7,124 nt of DNA from Bdellovibrionales bacterium (lineage in GTDB: Bacteria; Bdellovibrionota; Bdellovibrionia; Bdellovibrionales; UBA1609), in NCBI GenBank assembly GCA_020435025.1, contig JAGRAG010000048.1, forward strand, positions 1 to 7,124. Reading direction: 5' to 3'. Shown one piece after another: positions 5,567 through 7,124 of this stretch. The notes below the pieces were generated by a model that did not search any database, had not been told where the DNA came from, and saw only the letters and a program-made list of their open reading frames with translations. The translations under genes and the position numbers were made by a program. Each line of letters begins with the position of its first letter. Position 1 is the stretch's first letter.

Positions 5567-7124
5567 AAATGGCTTTTGTACATTTGCTTAGCAAACGGTT
5601 TCTGGATCTGTTGAATACTCTATCCCAAAAGTCTCTTTGTTCGAATTTTTCTCGTAAGAGACTATCGCTTGACTGTGTCATAGCGATTTTATTTTTCTCT
5701 TCTTCCGAGAGATTGTAGGCAATGGCTTTTGTGACTTTGGATTCCGGGTCTAGTAGATAAACTCCAGAACCGTCAAAAGCTAAGAGAGCTCTTCTTTTTG
5801 ATTTCATAGCTTGTCTTACAAAATGCAAAGAGTCTTCATCGATCAAGGCGACTTGATTGTTGAGAAAACTCCTACGAAATTGTCGACGAAGAGTTTTGGA
5901 GCTGTAGTTGAACCACGAATGTGGAACAGTTGGTCGGCTCTGTCGGCGAAAGTGGTCCATTATAAGTGTCATTCCAGCTTTCAATTTTCCATAAGGGTTG
6001 TTGTGCTGTGCTAAAGTCTTATTGAGCGAAGTTGTATTCTCGCTTTCCCATAGTTGAGCTTCAGACGAAAGCTTTGCAAACATGGAATTTTTGTCAGTGA
6101 CTTTGTTCCAAAATGGTGTGCTGTTTGTGTTCGTTTGACCTTGAATTTGAATTGCCGTTTCTAAGTAGTGACTAAAAAAGAGTTCAACAGCTTGGTTCTG
6201 TTTGGCTGTAGAAAGAAAAGGATAGTAAATGCTTTGTCCCGCATATCCAGCAAAACTCGTTCCCATTCGAGCATTTTTATAGGGATTTTTGATTGAGGAT
6301 GAGCCATCCGCATTCGATTGATTCAATCGGTGGCTAATGCCGGATCCGATTTTAAACAAGGCTTCTAGTAGACCATTTTTTAACATGGTGTATGGATCGA
6401 GTAAAACATCTGCAAAGTCTCTTAAAACGAGTCCTTCTATTTCACCAGTCTTTTCGTTTATCACTACCAAAGTATTTTGGGTGTGCATGAGTGGAAATAG
6501 CCCATATTTATGATGAAAGACGGCTAAGGTGTTTGCGATTCTAGGAATAAATTTCTCCATCATGAAGTCTTCGAATTGTTCGATAGTCCAATCGCGATTG
6601 AGGCGAGAGCCTATCAGACCATATAGCGGTATGACTGTCTGACCTTCTTTGAGGCCAAATATGTTTGAATCTCTAAGGGTGCTATTTATGTAGTAACCGG
6701 AAACGTCTCCAAAAATGATACGCGTTTCTGGCATAAAAAAAATTCCGTTCCTTAGGAGATCTTCCCTAATGTCTTGAAGGTAATCATTGATTAAGATTGA
6801 GGAGTAATTGCTTCTGCCAAGTTTTAAGTACCAAAAACCGTCTTCGGGATAGATTGGGTCCCAAACGATGTGAGTCTTCCAGGAGGGAAGCTTAATGCCC
6901 CATAACCTCTGATCAATAGAGAGAGCTGGGTTTAAGTGCTTTCGAATATTCGACAGTCGAGGATACTTTTGAAGTTCCGATCCTTTGCGAACAGCATCAT
7001 TCCAGTCTCTTACGAAATAAATATGCCCCGTTCGGCTTTGCTTTAACTCCTCTATTTTTCTTTGAAAACTGGAACCTTTGAACCTTTCTCCATGGTATTC
7101 TTTGTCTTTATCTCCGGCGACAAA
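5565..7124 (-). CDS. divergent IucA/IucC-like protein, NIS siderophore synthetase superfamily (partial, N-terminus beyond right edge)
   Basis: The frame stays open from the right edge to a stop at 5565-5567, giving 519 residues. The only Met in the first part (6734, residue 131) is internal, because 130 protein-like codons precede it. NIS synthetases use ATP to join carboxylates such as citrate to amines or alcohols. The family-like order is SWKT (81-84), where members have a Ser-x-Arg-Thr motif; a WYLKL strand near 96-100; STLRD (148-152); VIPLYGL (164-170); HHKYGLFPLMHTQNTLVVI (204-222), containing the His-x-Gln-Asn motif His214/Gln216/Asn217; and LVLRDF (232-237), with Arg235-Asp236. The HP...K-x-R-x-G motif of the ATP site should lie beyond the edge. 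The last 200 residues are not recognisable to me and are rich in Asn, Ser, Arg and Lys. Arg to Lys in the SxRT motif suggests divergence in substrate or function. No transporter, hydroxylase or acetyltransferase is seen next to it. Confidence 0.6.
   Translation of the reverse strand, partial: FVAGDKDKEYHGERFKGSSFQRKIEELKQSRTGHIYFVRDWNDAVRKGSELQKYPRLSNIRKHLNPALSIDQRLWGIKLPSWKTHIVWDPIYPEDGFWYLKLGRSNYSSILINDYLQDIREDLLRNGIFFMPETRIIFGDVSGYYINSTLRDSNIFGLKEGQTVIPLYGLIGSRLNRDWTIEQFEDFMMEKFIPRIANTLAVFHHKYGLFPLMHTQNTLVVINEKTGEIEGLVLRDFADVLLDPYTMLKNGLLEALFKIGSGISHRLNQSNADGSSSIKNPYKNARMGTSFAGYAGQSIYYPFLSTAKQNQAVELFFSHYLETAIQIQGQTNTNSTPFWNKVTDKNSMFAKLSSEAQLWESENTTSLNKTLAQHNNPYGKLKAGMTLIMDHFRRQSRPTVPHSWFNYSSKTLRRQFRRSFLNNQVALIDEDSLHFVRQAMKSKRRALLAFDGSGVYLLDPESKVTKAIAYNLSEEEKNKIAMTQSSDSLLREKFEQRDFWDRVFNRSRNRLLSKCTKAI

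Noticed and set aside
6732..6734. ATG at 6734 as the start of the IucA/IucC-like gene
   Set aside because: The frame continues open for 130 codons to the window edge with family-like sequence (SWKT, WYLKL), so this Met is internal.

Overview
The window comes from a Gram-negative bacterium of moderate to low GC. It encodes a lipobox-type envelope protein, a periplasmic c-type cytochrome with a signal peptide, a copper chaperone of the SCO type and phosphatidylserine decarboxylase. The gene mix would suit the Bdellovibrionota or a neighbouring proteobacterial lineage, but that is a guess from style, and no marker gene settles it. There are no RNA genes, insertion sequences, CRISPR arrays or tRNAs that I can see. 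Six protein genes fill the window, and two of them run off its edges.

Layout, left to right. (1) 1-742, minus strand: the N-terminal 247 residues of a COG2509-type FAD-dependent dehydrogenase, cut by the left edge. (2) 822-1667, plus strand: phosphatidylserine decarboxylase (psd), divergent from gene 1 across 79 bases. (3) 1723-2280 and 2325-4004, both minus strand: a two-gene unit facing psd. It is read first as a secreted di-heme cytochrome c fused to a copper type II monooxygenase of the PHM/DBH class, then as a SCO-type copper chaperone lipoprotein. (4) 4387-5397, plus strand: a membrane-anchored SGNH hydrolase, divergent from the cytochrome operon across about 380 AT-rich bases. (5) 5565-7124, minus strand: the C-terminal 519 residues of a divergent IucA/IucC-like (NIS siderophore synthetase superfamily) protein, cut by the right edge and convergent with the SGNH gene.

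The most coherent system is the cytochrome-monooxygenase plus SCO pair. The large protein keeps all six copper ligands expected of a PHM-class enzyme and carries two CxxCH heme sites on its N-terminal side. The small protein is the kind that loads copper or reduces cysteines in the periplasm. I infer a periplasmic copper hydroxylase fed with electrons through its own hemes and matured by its own chaperone. The substrate cannot be read from the sequence, but the residues that hold the peptidylglycine carboxylate in animal PHM are replaced. The other genes look like independent units: membrane phospholipid synthesis, an uncharacterised flavoprotein, an envelope esterase or acyl-modifying enzyme, and an orphan NIS-like protein with no visible siderophore neighbours inside the window.
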